From: Botryosphaeria dothidea
Taxonomy: Eukaryota; Ascomycota; Dothideomycetes; Botryosphaeriales; Botryosphaeriaceae
Direction of reading: 5' to 3'
Assembly: GCA_011503125.2 (NCBI GenBank)
Contig: WWBZ02000040.1
Span: 3,410,001 to 3,474,000, forward strand
Length of the DNA stretch: 64,000 nucleotides
Made by a program: the position numbers and the translations under genes
Notes under the pieces: model-generated
Told to the model about the DNA's origin: nothing
The model's input: the letters and a program-made list of their open reading frames with translations, nothing else
Database searches by the model: none
In this document: positions 36,501 to 47,147 of the stretch, piece after piece
How positions within the stretch are numbered: the first letter of the stretch is position 1
Layout: each line of letters opens with the position of its first letter

Positions 36501-38852
36501 CCGCTCGAATGTCCGACCACGGCAGCCGGCCGCACGCCCCACGCCACAAGCAGGTCCGCCAGCGCGACCTGCAGCGCCGTGCACGCCGGCTGGCTGAACT
36601 CGGCCAGCACCAGCCTGCTCTCGCCCTCCGGCCGGCCCAGCTCCTCTGCCAGGCTCCACGCGCAGCCGAGCGCGCGCAGCGTCGCGTCCGCGGCGGCCAG
36701 GCTCGCGCGGAAGGGCCCGTAGATCGAGAGGCCCCTGCCCATGGCGAACCACTGCGCGCCCTGCCCCGTGAAGACGAAGGCCGGGCGCGGCGCGTTGGCG
36801 TAGTCGGACGAGCGCGAGGCGGCTGGGCAGGAGGCGAGGCTGGCGACGAGGTCGGGGATGGAGGAGGTGATGGCGAAGGATTTCCAGGGGTGGGTGGTGC
36901 GCTTGGTGGAGAGGGTGTAGGCGAGGTTCGAGAGGAGGGAAGGTGTGTCGGGCTGGTCGTTGTGCGATTTGGAGGAGAGGTAGGTTTGGAGCTGTTGGGT
37001 GGTTCGTTGGATGCCGTCTTGGTCGTAGGAGGAGAGGACGAAGAGCTTGGGCTTTGCGGCGGTGGGCGTGGTGCCGTTGCCGTTAGTGTGGCCGTTGGTC
37101 AGGCAAGGTAGCTTTGGCTCGATCACAGTCGCGTGCCTTCCCTTCAGTCCCATCCTCTCCAGGTAATGAGCCGCATCTTCCAGCACAACGTGGGCGTTTG
37201 CGCCTCCAAATCCGAACGAGTTGATACTGGCCCGGCGGGGGCCGTCATGTGGCCATGCGGAGAGCTCAAGCGGGATCTTGACGTTCTCCGGGAGGTTGAT
37301 CTGGGGGTTTAGTTTCTCGAACCTTTGAAGTATTGTCAGCCAAGTAAGTTTTAGTACTACGATATAGCACCAACTCACCATAGGTTCTGCGGGATCAACC
37401 CTCCCTCCACGACCAACGCGGCTTTGATGATCCCCGCGACGCCAGAGGCGCCCTCAAGATGGCCAATGTTCGTCTTGACCGACCCGACGTACAAATCACT
37501 CGTCCTGTCCTTCCCGACAGTCTCGAGAATGGCGCTCGCCTCGAGCGGGTCGTCCGCCTGCGTGCCCGTGCCGTGCGCCTCGACGTACCCCGTCTCGGCG
37601 GGATCCACGCCCGCCTGCGCGTACGCGGTGCGGATGAGCTCCCTCTGCGCGGCGCTGCTCGGCAGGCTGATGCCGGGCGTCCGGCCGTCCTCGTTCGTCG
37701 CGCTCGCCAGCACGACGGCGCGCACCGTGTCACCGTCCCTCAGCGCGGCGTTGAGCGGCTTGAGCACGGTGATGCCGATGCCCTCGCCGCGCGAGAAGCC
37801 GTTGGCTTTGGCGTCCCACATCTGGCACTTGCCGTCGGGCGACAGGATCTTGGCCGCCCCCAGCAGGATGCTCATGTCCGGCCCGAACATCAGGTTGGCG
37901 CCGCCGACGACGGACATGGAGGCTTCGCCGGCGCGCAGGCTCTGGCAGGCGAGGTGGAAGGCCGTGAGGCTGGAGGAGCAGGCCGTGTCGATGGTCATGC
38001 TGGGGCCTTTGAGGTCGTAGAACCAGGAGAGGCGGTTCGATGCTAGGGAGGAGGAGAGGCCGGTTGCGTCTGTGATGGGGGTATGTCAGGTCGTTTGCTA
38101 GGCGGTTTGGTGGTGGAGATGATGACTTACGGTATATTGAAGGTCCTTCGTTGTCACGGACGCTGTGGTAAGCTTGTTAGTGGTTGCTACTCTGCTGGGG
38201 GAAAGTAGGTGTTCACTTCAAGCTGCTGAAGTCATTCGTGAATGAGCCAATGTAGACTGAGGTCTTGGAGCCTTTTACGGCATCCAAGGTCAATCCAGCT
38301 GGGGGAAGTAATGATCAGTATTACGAATTTTTCTCGAGAAATCCATAGGACATACCGTTCTCGAATCCCTCGTAAGTCGTTTCGAGCAGCATTCGGTGCA
38401 TCGGGTCCATTGCCTTGGCTTCCTTGGGCGTAATGGAGAAGAAAGGTGCATCGAAGACCTTGAAGTCTTGCTTCAAGAAGTGAGCATGGCTGATTGGTGT
38501 TAGCTAGACTTGTTCAGGTGAGAATATTCATGCATGCAAGGCTGGAGCATTCGACGAGACGTAAGTGTTCAGGAAGATTGATTACATCCGCAGCCAGACG
38601 AGTGCTTCAACTTCCCATGTCAACAACGGTGGCCTACCGAGGCTGTATACTCCCTAATCTCTCGGGGTCGGGATGATAGAAGCCGTCAATATTGTAGCGG
38701 TCCTTGGGGATTTCTGTCCGTGCCGAGCGAGCGTCTAGCAGCATCTGCTAGAACTTCTCTGAGTCGGCGCCATCGCCGGGCGCTCTGAGAGCAATGCCGA
38801 TGATGGCAATCGGCATTGAAGAGGGGGTGTCTTGAGTGATGATTCCAGGCAT
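30502..38852 (-). pseudogene. Highly reducing polyketide synthase, inactivated
   Basis: Iterative type I HR-PKS. Domains in order: KS (38.8-37.0 kb; [26 protein letters not shown]), AT (36.8-35.9; VVGHSSGEIAAAYCAG), DH (35.7-34.7; WIREHRV), C-methyltransferase (34.3-33.7; [18 protein letters not shown]), ER (32.6-31.7; [18 protein letters not shown]), KR (31.7-31.1; [10 protein letters not shown]) and ACP ([10 protein letters not shown]) at the C-terminus, with no thioesterase. Several KS-region introns and the intron after PLPGW (about 33727-33484) are canonical. The frame is broken by in-frame TAG codons at 38748-38750, 35763-35765, 35517-35519 and 32526-32528, and by single-base frameshifts near 35858 (after FKNED) and near 34050 (inside the methyltransferase). 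Each TAG stands where relatives would have Gln or Trp, so CAG or TGG has mutated. Catalytic residues otherwise remain, so inactivation is recent. Confidence 0.9.
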
Positions 38853-40149
38853 TGTGACGAAAGATGAAGAGCGAGAGGTGGAGAGAGAGAGGAAGGGGAA
38901 GCTGCAATATGTTATGAGGGTGGCGGTTCCTCAGGAAGGAGCTCAAAGGTCAAGCTGCTGGCGCAGCGTTCTCTCCTGGTTTATATCACTCTCTCAATCT
39001 TCTCGTTCTCCGCTGCTGTCCTCCCTCGAACTCGATGGCCACGGATACCTCCATCGTCCGGGCGAAAGCCGGACCATGCTGCAAGAAGTCTGGCCCTGGC
39101 AGTGCTCCCCTCCATCCTGATTCAAAGCCCGTCTCTGTCTAGACGTCAATCCATCCAATCGTGACCGGAATGCTTCCACCAGTGCGTTACGACTGGGACT
39201 CCGCACTGCGATCTTCGCAGGGTCTGCGAGTCGAACTCCCAAAAGGTGATCTTCCAAATGGTCTCTGGGGTGCACCGATGCCCGGGAATTTGGCCGGTGG
39301 CTGTCTTATCAGGCATGCTACCGTTAGTTCGGTTAATGGTACGATGTGAGCGAATATGGCAATGCAACGCCATGCTGGACATCGACGTTGATGGGGAACC
39401 CGTTCTAATCATCATGCGAGTGAACTTGATCTGGAGTATGACGATTGCTAGAAGCCTCTTGCGGCTCTGCTAAGCTTAACTTTTGACTGCAGCAGCAGCG
39501 CCTTTAGCAAAAAGTCAAAAGTACAGACTCTCGTGGCTTGTCCAGACAGTTCCCGGGTAGCACCTGCTGCACGTCCGTCTGTGCAACAGGCGGTGGTGCT
39601 TCGGGTTCGCTGGATCGATATAGAGAAGCCCCTCGTATTTTTTTTCTTTCGCGGGAAGTCCCCACCCTGACTCGTCTCTGTCAATCATTTCAGTATAGGA
39701 GAGGAAACGCGAATTGACCAATAGAAATGCTCACATCAAGCACATTGTCACTTCTCCATGACTCTTTCTCCAAAAGTCGGAAGCACCGACACGACGAAAA
39801 GAAGCGAAGCCTCCCGGGCGAGAGGCTTACGTTGTGACCAAGCCTCCTGCGCCGCCAGTGCTGCTCGCCTTATTTGTTCGAGAGCCGAGGGGTCCAGGGG
39901 CAGAGAAAGTGGGAGGGGGAGCTTGGGCGTTTTCTTCCGCGTGGGATAGCTCCGAGATGGCAAGACTTGAGCTGTTTCCCACAGAGCAACACGTGGGGTT
40001 TCCTCTTACCAGAAGCTACCTCTCCCTGTAACAGTGTTTTCTTGAGCTGTAGAATTCTCCTCCGTGTTTGTTTGCTTCTGAGATTTCGATCAGTTCATCT
40101 TCCTGATCCCCTGCGTGGAGAAAAAGGCAGTTCCATCACCAGTTACGTC
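38853..40149. promoter_or_regulatory. Shared upstream region of the divergent PKS and FAD oxidase genes
   Basis: 1.3 kb with no coding signal, lying between two divergently oriented genes of the same apparent cluster. It is placed where a bidirectional promoter would be; no specific operator could be identified. Confidence 0.4.
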
Positions 40150-41899
40150 ATGGCGACAACGAGCCTCGAGACTGTAGAAACGGGGCCATCTCCCTCAATG
40201 ATCCAGGAAGAGCTGTCAGCACAGCTGTCAAAAGATGCAGCAGTCTCCATCCCCGCATCCGAAGCTTTCGACAATTCAGACCTCAGGTTCACCGAGTACT
40301 CCCGGCCTGCAAGTCCCCCAAAAGAACCGTCTCGCCAACGAAACCCGCAGTTGACAAGACAGACAGACGTACATCGCCGCCGTCCGTCCAGCCTGCGACC
40401 AAGACGTCGTCGCGACCATCACCTACGCGCGCTCGAAAGGGCTCCCCTTCGCCGCGCGCTCCGGCCACCACTGCGTCACCACGACGATGGGCCGGCTGCG
40501 CAACGGCGTCGTCGTCGACATGCGCTCCGTCGCGCACATGCGGCTGGACCGTGCGAAGCAGCGCGTGACCTTCGGCGGCGGCGTGATCACGGACGACTTC
40601 GCGCGGTACCTGCAGAGCGAAGGCTTCGAAGTCAGTGAGTAACCGGCGTTCGTTCCTCCTCTTTCCAAAACACGGGCTGATTGTGATTTTAGCCGTCGGC
40701 TCCTGCCCGACGACCGGCCTCATTGGCGTGGGGTTCGGCGCCGGGTTGGGCCGCCTGCAGGGGAAGTACGGCTTCCCGCACGACAACATGGTCTCCGCGC
40801 GGCTGGCATTGGCGGACGGATCCGTCGTGACTGCGTCCGCAGACGAGCATCCGGATCTTTTCTGGGCCATCCGGGGCGCTGGGCACAACTTTGGTATTTG
40901 TTTTGAGGCGACTTTCCGCGTGTATCCGCAGGAGAACGGCGGCGTGCATTACACCTGGGATTTCGAGTACGAGCTGGACGCGTGCGAGGAGGTGCTGGAG
41001 GCGGTGAACCGCGTCCATCGCGCCATACCGCCGGAGTTGGCCATTTTCGTGCTCTGGAGGCGCGAGTCGCCCGGAGGTTTCAAGGTGAGAAATCAACGAG
41101 GAAGGTGAGGCAGGTACGTGGTGTTTTTGAACTGACACTCTACAGAACCTGATCCTCGTGAACCTCGTCTTCGCGGGGCCCGAGTCTGACGCGAGCCCCT
41201 GGGTCTCAAGATTCGAGATGCTGCATCCGATCCGCAGCAGCGGCAAGGTCACCACGACGTGGGACGAGCTGCCGTGGGAGACGTACGGTGGCCAGAACAA
41301 GCTGCTGAGCAAGCCCGAAGTCTGGAAGCTGGCGCCAAACAAGATGATGGCGGCGGTCAGTGTGAGGGAATTCGACATCCCGACGACAAAGGCCTTCTTC
41401 GAGTCCGTCAAGGAGATGAACGAGCGGTTCGCCGGGCGTGGGTGGTTTGGCGCTATGTTTGAGTGCTTGCCGCATCATCGGACTAGGGAGATTCCAGATG
41501 ATGCTACTGCGTTTCCCTGGAGGAATGGAGCGGATCATTTCCTGTGAGTATTGCGTCTCATCTGTGGTAAATGAGTTGGTAGGCTAACCGGTTTGTAGGA
41601 TGCTTACGGCAACGCCGGTGAGCATGGACGATCGCGAAGAGTTTGAGGCGCATCTGGACAAGTGGAAGAAGGCTTTCGTCGAAGTGTCGGGCTATGGGCG
41701 GTTGCAGCAGTATGTGAACTACGGAAATACCACTGCAACAGTGCGTGATCCAGTGGAGGCATTGTATGGATACGAATCTTGGAGGTTGGAGAAGCTGCGG
41801 GGGTTGTGTGATGGCTTGCATCCGGTGCACTCGCGGAAATGCAGTGGCATTACTATCTACGAGAAGACTAAGCTAAAGAGAAAAGAAAGAAAGGTTTGA
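40150..41899 (+). CDS. FAD-dependent oxidoreductase with disrupted C-terminus
   Basis: PCMH-type FAD oxidase. Exons 40150-40312, 40359-40634, 40693-41084, 41146-41543 and 41599-41899 are in phase (509 residues); the first intron (46 bases, weak donor) is the least certain. The flavin motif AARSGHHCVTTTMG with its linking His is present, as are VGSCPTTGLIGVGFGAGLGR and LFWAIRGAGHNFGICFEATF. No signal peptide, unlike the oxidase at 26678-28408. The C-terminal domain is normal to YGYESWRLEKLRGL, but the expected YDPxGVF/W ending is missing and is replaced by about 32 unrelated residues ending KTKLKRKERKV. That stretch lies next to, and probably inside, the LTR of Ty3/Gypsy element A, so the gene is likely truncated. 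Divergent from the PKS. Confidence 0.78.
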
Positions 41900-42721
41900 G
41901 TAAGATAGCGCTGCTTATATATCTCTCCAGAGTCCCTTTTACTGGTAGCGAGTTACAGAGTTTTCTTGTTGAGCTTCATTGAGCTTTAGGGTCCTCTTAA
42001 CCCAAGGTCTCGCCGCAGGATCCATCCAAGGCACCCTTAGGGTTTAAACCGTAATATTACCCCCCTCCCGGCTTTAAAGGTAGGTCTCTAGGGCTTTAGT
42101 ATCTTCTAAAGCGCTTGCTGGTTCCCAAGTTAGCCGCGCGTATCCTCTCCACTTAACTTGATAGAGTTTCTACCGTTTCCGCTGGCCAGGCCGTCTTCCC
42201 AATTTTTCACCTAAGATAGCTTCAACCCTCCATTCTTCTTCTCCATTAACGAGTATAGCTAGTAGTTAGTAATCGTCCTGTTCTTGGCTTAGTAGAGGAT
42301 CTATTCTAGCTAGGCGTAGGAGATCGACGTTAAAGACGTTATATATCCTAGTTGGTACGTCTAGTTTATAACTATGAGGGCCAATGACCTCGATAACTAT
42401 GAACTTTACTACTCGATTATCAAGCTTCCGGCTTGGGCGGTCCGTTCGTATATTCTTAAGATTTAGCCAGACTTTATCCCCTACTTTATACGCTGGTAAT
42501 GGGTCCCTATGTCGATTTGCTTGGGTCTCCTAATCCTATTATACGTTCGCCATTAATGCTTCTGCCCATTCGGTTATCTCTTTAATCTTTGCCACGATTA
42601 CTTCTCCTTTTTATATTAGTAATATAGGGTTCGGGACTGGTTAAGGATCCTCGAATAATTATAGTGGCTTAAGGTAGTATCTATAAGAGAGGAAGAAAGG
42701 GCTTACGCCTATCGATAAGGA
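41850..42721 (-). mobile_element. Ty3/Gypsy element A, 3' fragment (integrase C-terminus, chromodomain, LTR)
   Basis: Left part of an old minus-strand Gypsy element. Reading leftwards from 42721, GVSPFFLSYRYYLKPL and VGDKVWLNLKNIRTDRPSRK mark the integrase C-terminus, NVDLLRLARIDPLL the linker, and QVKWRGYARLTWEPASALED (42.18-42.08 kb) the chromodomain. A purine tract (GGGAGGGGGG on the minus strand, 42059-42068) is the probable polypurine tract, followed by the presumed LTR with a TATA-like ATATATAAG near 41920. In-frame TAG/TAA codons are frequent. The left boundary is estimated; the 5' part of the element lies at 54886-54897 and beyond 62911. Confidence 0.8.
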
Positions 42722-42738
42722 TTTTTGGCTATTTATAG
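42722..42738. repeat. Target-site duplication of the LINE, left copy (17 bp)
   Basis: TTTTTGGCTATTTATAG, repeated exactly at 54869-54885. On both sides it belongs to the same integrase codons (AINSQK) of element A, so it marks the LINE insertion. Confidence 0.9.
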
Positions 42739-45700
42739 ATAGATAGATAAATTCATTTCTTCCCGATATAGCTCCCTTACGGGTCCATGCGGGGCTGGCT
42801 ATCTATAGTTATTTTACTCGAGGGGGAAAACCTTATCGCCTGGCAAAAACCCCTCCTTTCTATCTAGGCCTGTTTATCCCTACTAGTTCTATTTTTCCTT
42901 CTTACCGGTAGCGGCTGCTATAGCAGCCCTATATTCGCCCACTAGCTCTACTCCTTTAGTCCTTATCCTCGTAGTTATCCGGGTCCTAGTATTCCCGGTA
43001 GTCCTCCTAGTTCCTCTTCCTAGTTGTCCTCCTAGATTAGTTCCCTAGCTAGACTAAACTAACTAAGCAGCCCTAGGCGTAGGAACTAGCCTATTACTGC
43101 TTTAATCCCCTTCTTTATTAAGAGGAGGGAGTAGTAGTCCGTGGTCCCTACCCTTTAGAGCATCTATGCCCTGCCCTATTAGAAGTAGGGGCAGAAGAGG
43201 AGGATATACTTTAGGGTTTGTCTATGCCAGCCGCATGGACAGGCAGGACTAGAATATCCTAGCACCTTGCGCCTTAAGAGGAAGTCCTCTAGTCTAATAT
43301 ACTCTATACGTAGTAGGGTGGCGAGTGTGCTCTATAGCTTGGATAGTTCGCTATAGATTTATCTAATTTTTAGGTTCTACTATATACTTTAGGCTACTAG
43401 CTTATCTTATCTTCCCTAGCTAGTAGACTTTATCTATCTCTCCTTCCACTTATTCCTATATACTATACGTAGCTTCGTTCGCTCCGGAAGACTCTAGTAG
43501 GTAGAGGGGTAGTAGTTAAGGAGTAAGTTTGCCTTTTTTCTAAGTAGGGTTCTTCTAGTAGGGCTAGTAGCGCCTCTAGTACTTAGAGTAGCCTAAGCTA
43601 TCTATTTAATACTCTAGTAAGTTTCCTCTACTACTACCGCGACTAGGCTATCCCTAGCTCTAATAGCCTAGGCTAGTGCTAGTTCGTCTAGGTATAGTAA
43701 GAGTAGGGGAATCTCTATCTTATACTCTAAGGTTTATATACTAGTTAACTTATACGCCCCTAAGATAGTGCGTAGGCACTAGTTTTAGATCTTCTTTAGT
43801 GGCTAGATAGTTGTTTTTCTCTACCCTAGGATTCCCTTTAGGGTATACTATACCCTATAGCCGTAGGTAAGAACTAGCCTTACTACGGCCGCATAGATAT
43901 AACGGGCTTTAGTAAATAAGGCTCCCTAGGTAGACGCTGCGAGTCTAGAGAGAGATATATACTATTTAATTGCCTTAGCTCCTGTTTCCCTAATATAGGG
44001 TCCCTATCTAAGCTTATTATCTACGTGGACTCCTAGAATCTTAATTATAGGCTCTAGGCATCTAGTAAATCTAGGGATACGGATCCCTGCTACCATATTA
44101 AATCTCCTTAGTTTCCTTATAAAATAAATAAGGTAATACTTATTGGGCGAGAAAGCTAACCCGTGGGTAGCTACCTAGTACTCGTAAATTTAATGTACTC
44201 CCTCTAGTATCCTATAGTTCTATTCTATAGATCTACTAAAGGTTAGAATATTAGTATTATCGACGAATCTAAGGGGGAAGGTATTACCCCTACGTAGCTA
44301 TATAAGTAGGTTAGAAGTAAAGAATAGGTAGAGTATCGGCGATAGTAAGGATCCCTAGGGAATCCCGGTTAAGGTCTAGATTAGTAGACTAGTAAAGTCT
44401 CCGAAGGATAGCTAAGTAGTACGGTCCTATAGAAAGGATCGAGTAAATCTTTCTACCTATTCTAGGAGTTTTACCATCCTTATATTATAGAGAAGCCTTC
44501 TATAAGATACGTAGTTATATACTCCCGAGATATCTAGGCTAAGGACTAAAGCTACTAGCCCTAGGTCTTATGCCTAGACAGTATAGATCTATTCTATAAG
44601 TAGGTTAAGAGCTGCTACTACGGATCTATTTCTTCTAGCTCCTATCTATATATTAGGGAGTAGGCCGTATACTTTAGTAGCCTAGGAGATTCTATCTACT
44701 ATAATCCTCTTAAGTAGCTTCTCTAGCGTATTAAGTAAAGTAATCGGCCTAAATAACTTAGCTTTAGTATAGTCGTCCCTCTATAGTTTCCTAAGGACTA
44801 CGGTAATAGAGCTTTTAAACTACCTAGGGTGGTATCTAAGTACGAAGTATTCCTAGAAGAGCCTAGTAAGGGGTCCCCTTAGTATCTTAGCGTATTACTT
44901 TAGGAACCTATTAGTAATCTTATCTAGGCCTAGTGCCTTATCTAGGGGAAGCTTCTTAATAGTATAGAGGACCTGCTCTTTAGTAAGGTCTTAGGGAATC
45001 TCTACTAGTACTAGGTATATATACCTATCTAGATCTAAGAGGTCGGTGGCCCTAGGAGGTGGGAAGAACTGGTTAGTAAGGATTTCTACCTTGGACTGGT
45101 TGTCGTAATGTAGTTATTTATCTACTCTCTAGAGGGGTGGGAACTAAGGTAGGGCTAGAGGTTCTAGTACCCTTGTTCTTACCTACTTTAAGAGCTTCTA
45201 GAGTATAGATAGGTCCGAAGTAATCTTAGCTACTATTCTGCGCCATACTTTTATTCTATCTCTTCTAATCTGCCTCTTCTTACTATTAGTAATAGTTTAG
45301 TATACTACCTAGTCCTCCTCCCTTTCTATAGCCGTCTACTTTCTTCTAGCTGCTCTAGCCTAGTACACTAGGTCCGAATACTCCTTTATCTATTATATAG
45401 AGGCCTAGGGCGAGGGTCTCGCTACTAGAATAGTCTCCTAGATTATCCTTTAGATAGCCTCCTAGAGTAGTATAGTAAAGTAATCTAGGTCTACTTTAGT
45501 ATTAAGAGGGGCTGCTTTAAGGTGTTCGAGCTTTAATTAGAGCATATTATTAGTTCTCTTCTAGTCTACTTTCTTCTACTAGGGCCTTAGAGGGCGTAGT
45601 TCTACGGGGGTAGAAGAAAAATTAAGTATAGTAAGGATAGGTAGGTAGTTAGAGGATGATTCGAGCTCCTAGCTAACTCTATAGCTAAGGATTCTCTCCT

Positions 45701-46734
45701 CTAGCTACCGTAATATAAAGATAAGGTCTAGAGTACTCTCGCTGCTACTATCTCGTCTAGTAATAGTGCCCCTTAAAAGGGCTAGGTTAAGATTAGCTAC
45801 GGTAGCTATCTTAATTAGGTTATCCGCTAGGGTATAGTATATTAGGGAGGTTATACCTTCCTAGATAGGATAGTAGAGGTTAAAGTCCCCTAGGAGGATA
45901 TACTCTCCTAGTTTTCTAAGAACTTCTAGTAGAAGAGATAGGGTTTCTAGAGCTATACTAGTATAAGAGGCTAGCGGGGGATTATAGTAGTTATAAATAT
46001 AGATTATACGTGTCTTAGTGGTAAGAAATAGTATAATAAGATCTAGTAAGTAGACTATTGCTTACTAGAAGTCGGGGGTAATAGCCTTACTTATAAAGAA
46101 GTAGATTCTTACCGTCCCCTCCTAAGGGAAAACTATATAGTAGGTAGAGTGTCTTACTATTGTCTTTACCCTCGGATTCCTCTAGGGTTTCTAGATAGCT
46201 AGGATGTAGTAGATTTTTAGGTCTACCTCCTTAAAGAGCGGGAGTATTACCCTATCCTTACTCTTATAGACGTTATACTATACGATAGAGAAAGCGCCTA
46301 TATCTAATATTAACTTTCTTCTATCTCTAAGTTAGGCTGCGAGAGAGTCGGTAGTATAGGCTGCGAGGCGGAGGAAGTTCCCGCGGGCTCCTCCTCCGAG
46401 GCATGCTGGAAGCTATTAAGTCCGGTAAACCGTATTTAGTTAGGAGGCGGGGGGCGGCTTAGGTCCCTTAGCCTGCCTAGCCCTCTCTTAGCCGGCTTCT
46501 CCTCTCTAGGCCTCTTCCTTAGCCCGACCGTTAACTAGTTAGTTTAGGGCTGTGTCTTAGCTATAGAGCATCCTACCCTATACCTCTCTAGAGCCGCTAG
46601 GCGGGCCTAGGTAGCCTTTGTCTGGCGGGCTCTGCGTGCTAGGCAGGCGTTGCTCTAGGCCGTATACTTTTATAAGTAGTTTACACACTATATTTTTTCC
46701 TTAGAGCACTCTTAGGTGTTATATGCCTCTATAT

Positions 46735-46899
46735 TGATGAAATTCGCGCTTGATCGGTCGGAATCGATGAATGAATGACTTGATTGCTTGGTTGCTAAGG
46801 CGCTCGTGGTGTTGCTCCCAAGACGTCTCAGAATGAATGACTAAGCTAATATACTATCCAATAACAGATAACGGAGGTGATTGAGCTCATTTTCCATCA
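46735..46899 (-). repeat. Copia 3' LTR
   Basis: 165 bp, ends TGATGA..TCCATCA (inverted ends). The adjacent minus-strand GATCTGGAGGGTG is the likely polypurine tract. Confidence 0.92.
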
Positions 46900-47147
46900 C
46901 ACCCTCCAGATCAATTACCTCTAGACTAATTGCCAAATAAAGAAGGTGGTGATATAAGAGCAAAATAATAGAATATAGAATTAATGCTTTACAATCTGGG
47001 TTGCTTACAAAGTCCAATTTGATTGACAAAACGTTCAAACTTCAATTTAGGTAATGGTTTAGTGAGCACGTCGGCAATCATATGCTCAGTTGGGACGTAG
47101 TTCAATTTGATCTTCTCCTTTTCGACTTGCTGGCGAATAAAGTGATA

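Noticed and set aside
35909..37111. 400-codon open frame on the plus strand
   Set aside because: Antisense shadow of the PKS acyltransferase region.
30502..38852. Reassignment of TAG as a sense codon, because all PKS stops are TAG
   Set aside because: Intact genes here (gag, pol, multicopper oxidase) end with TAG, and the PKS also has frameshifts, so mutation is the simpler reading.
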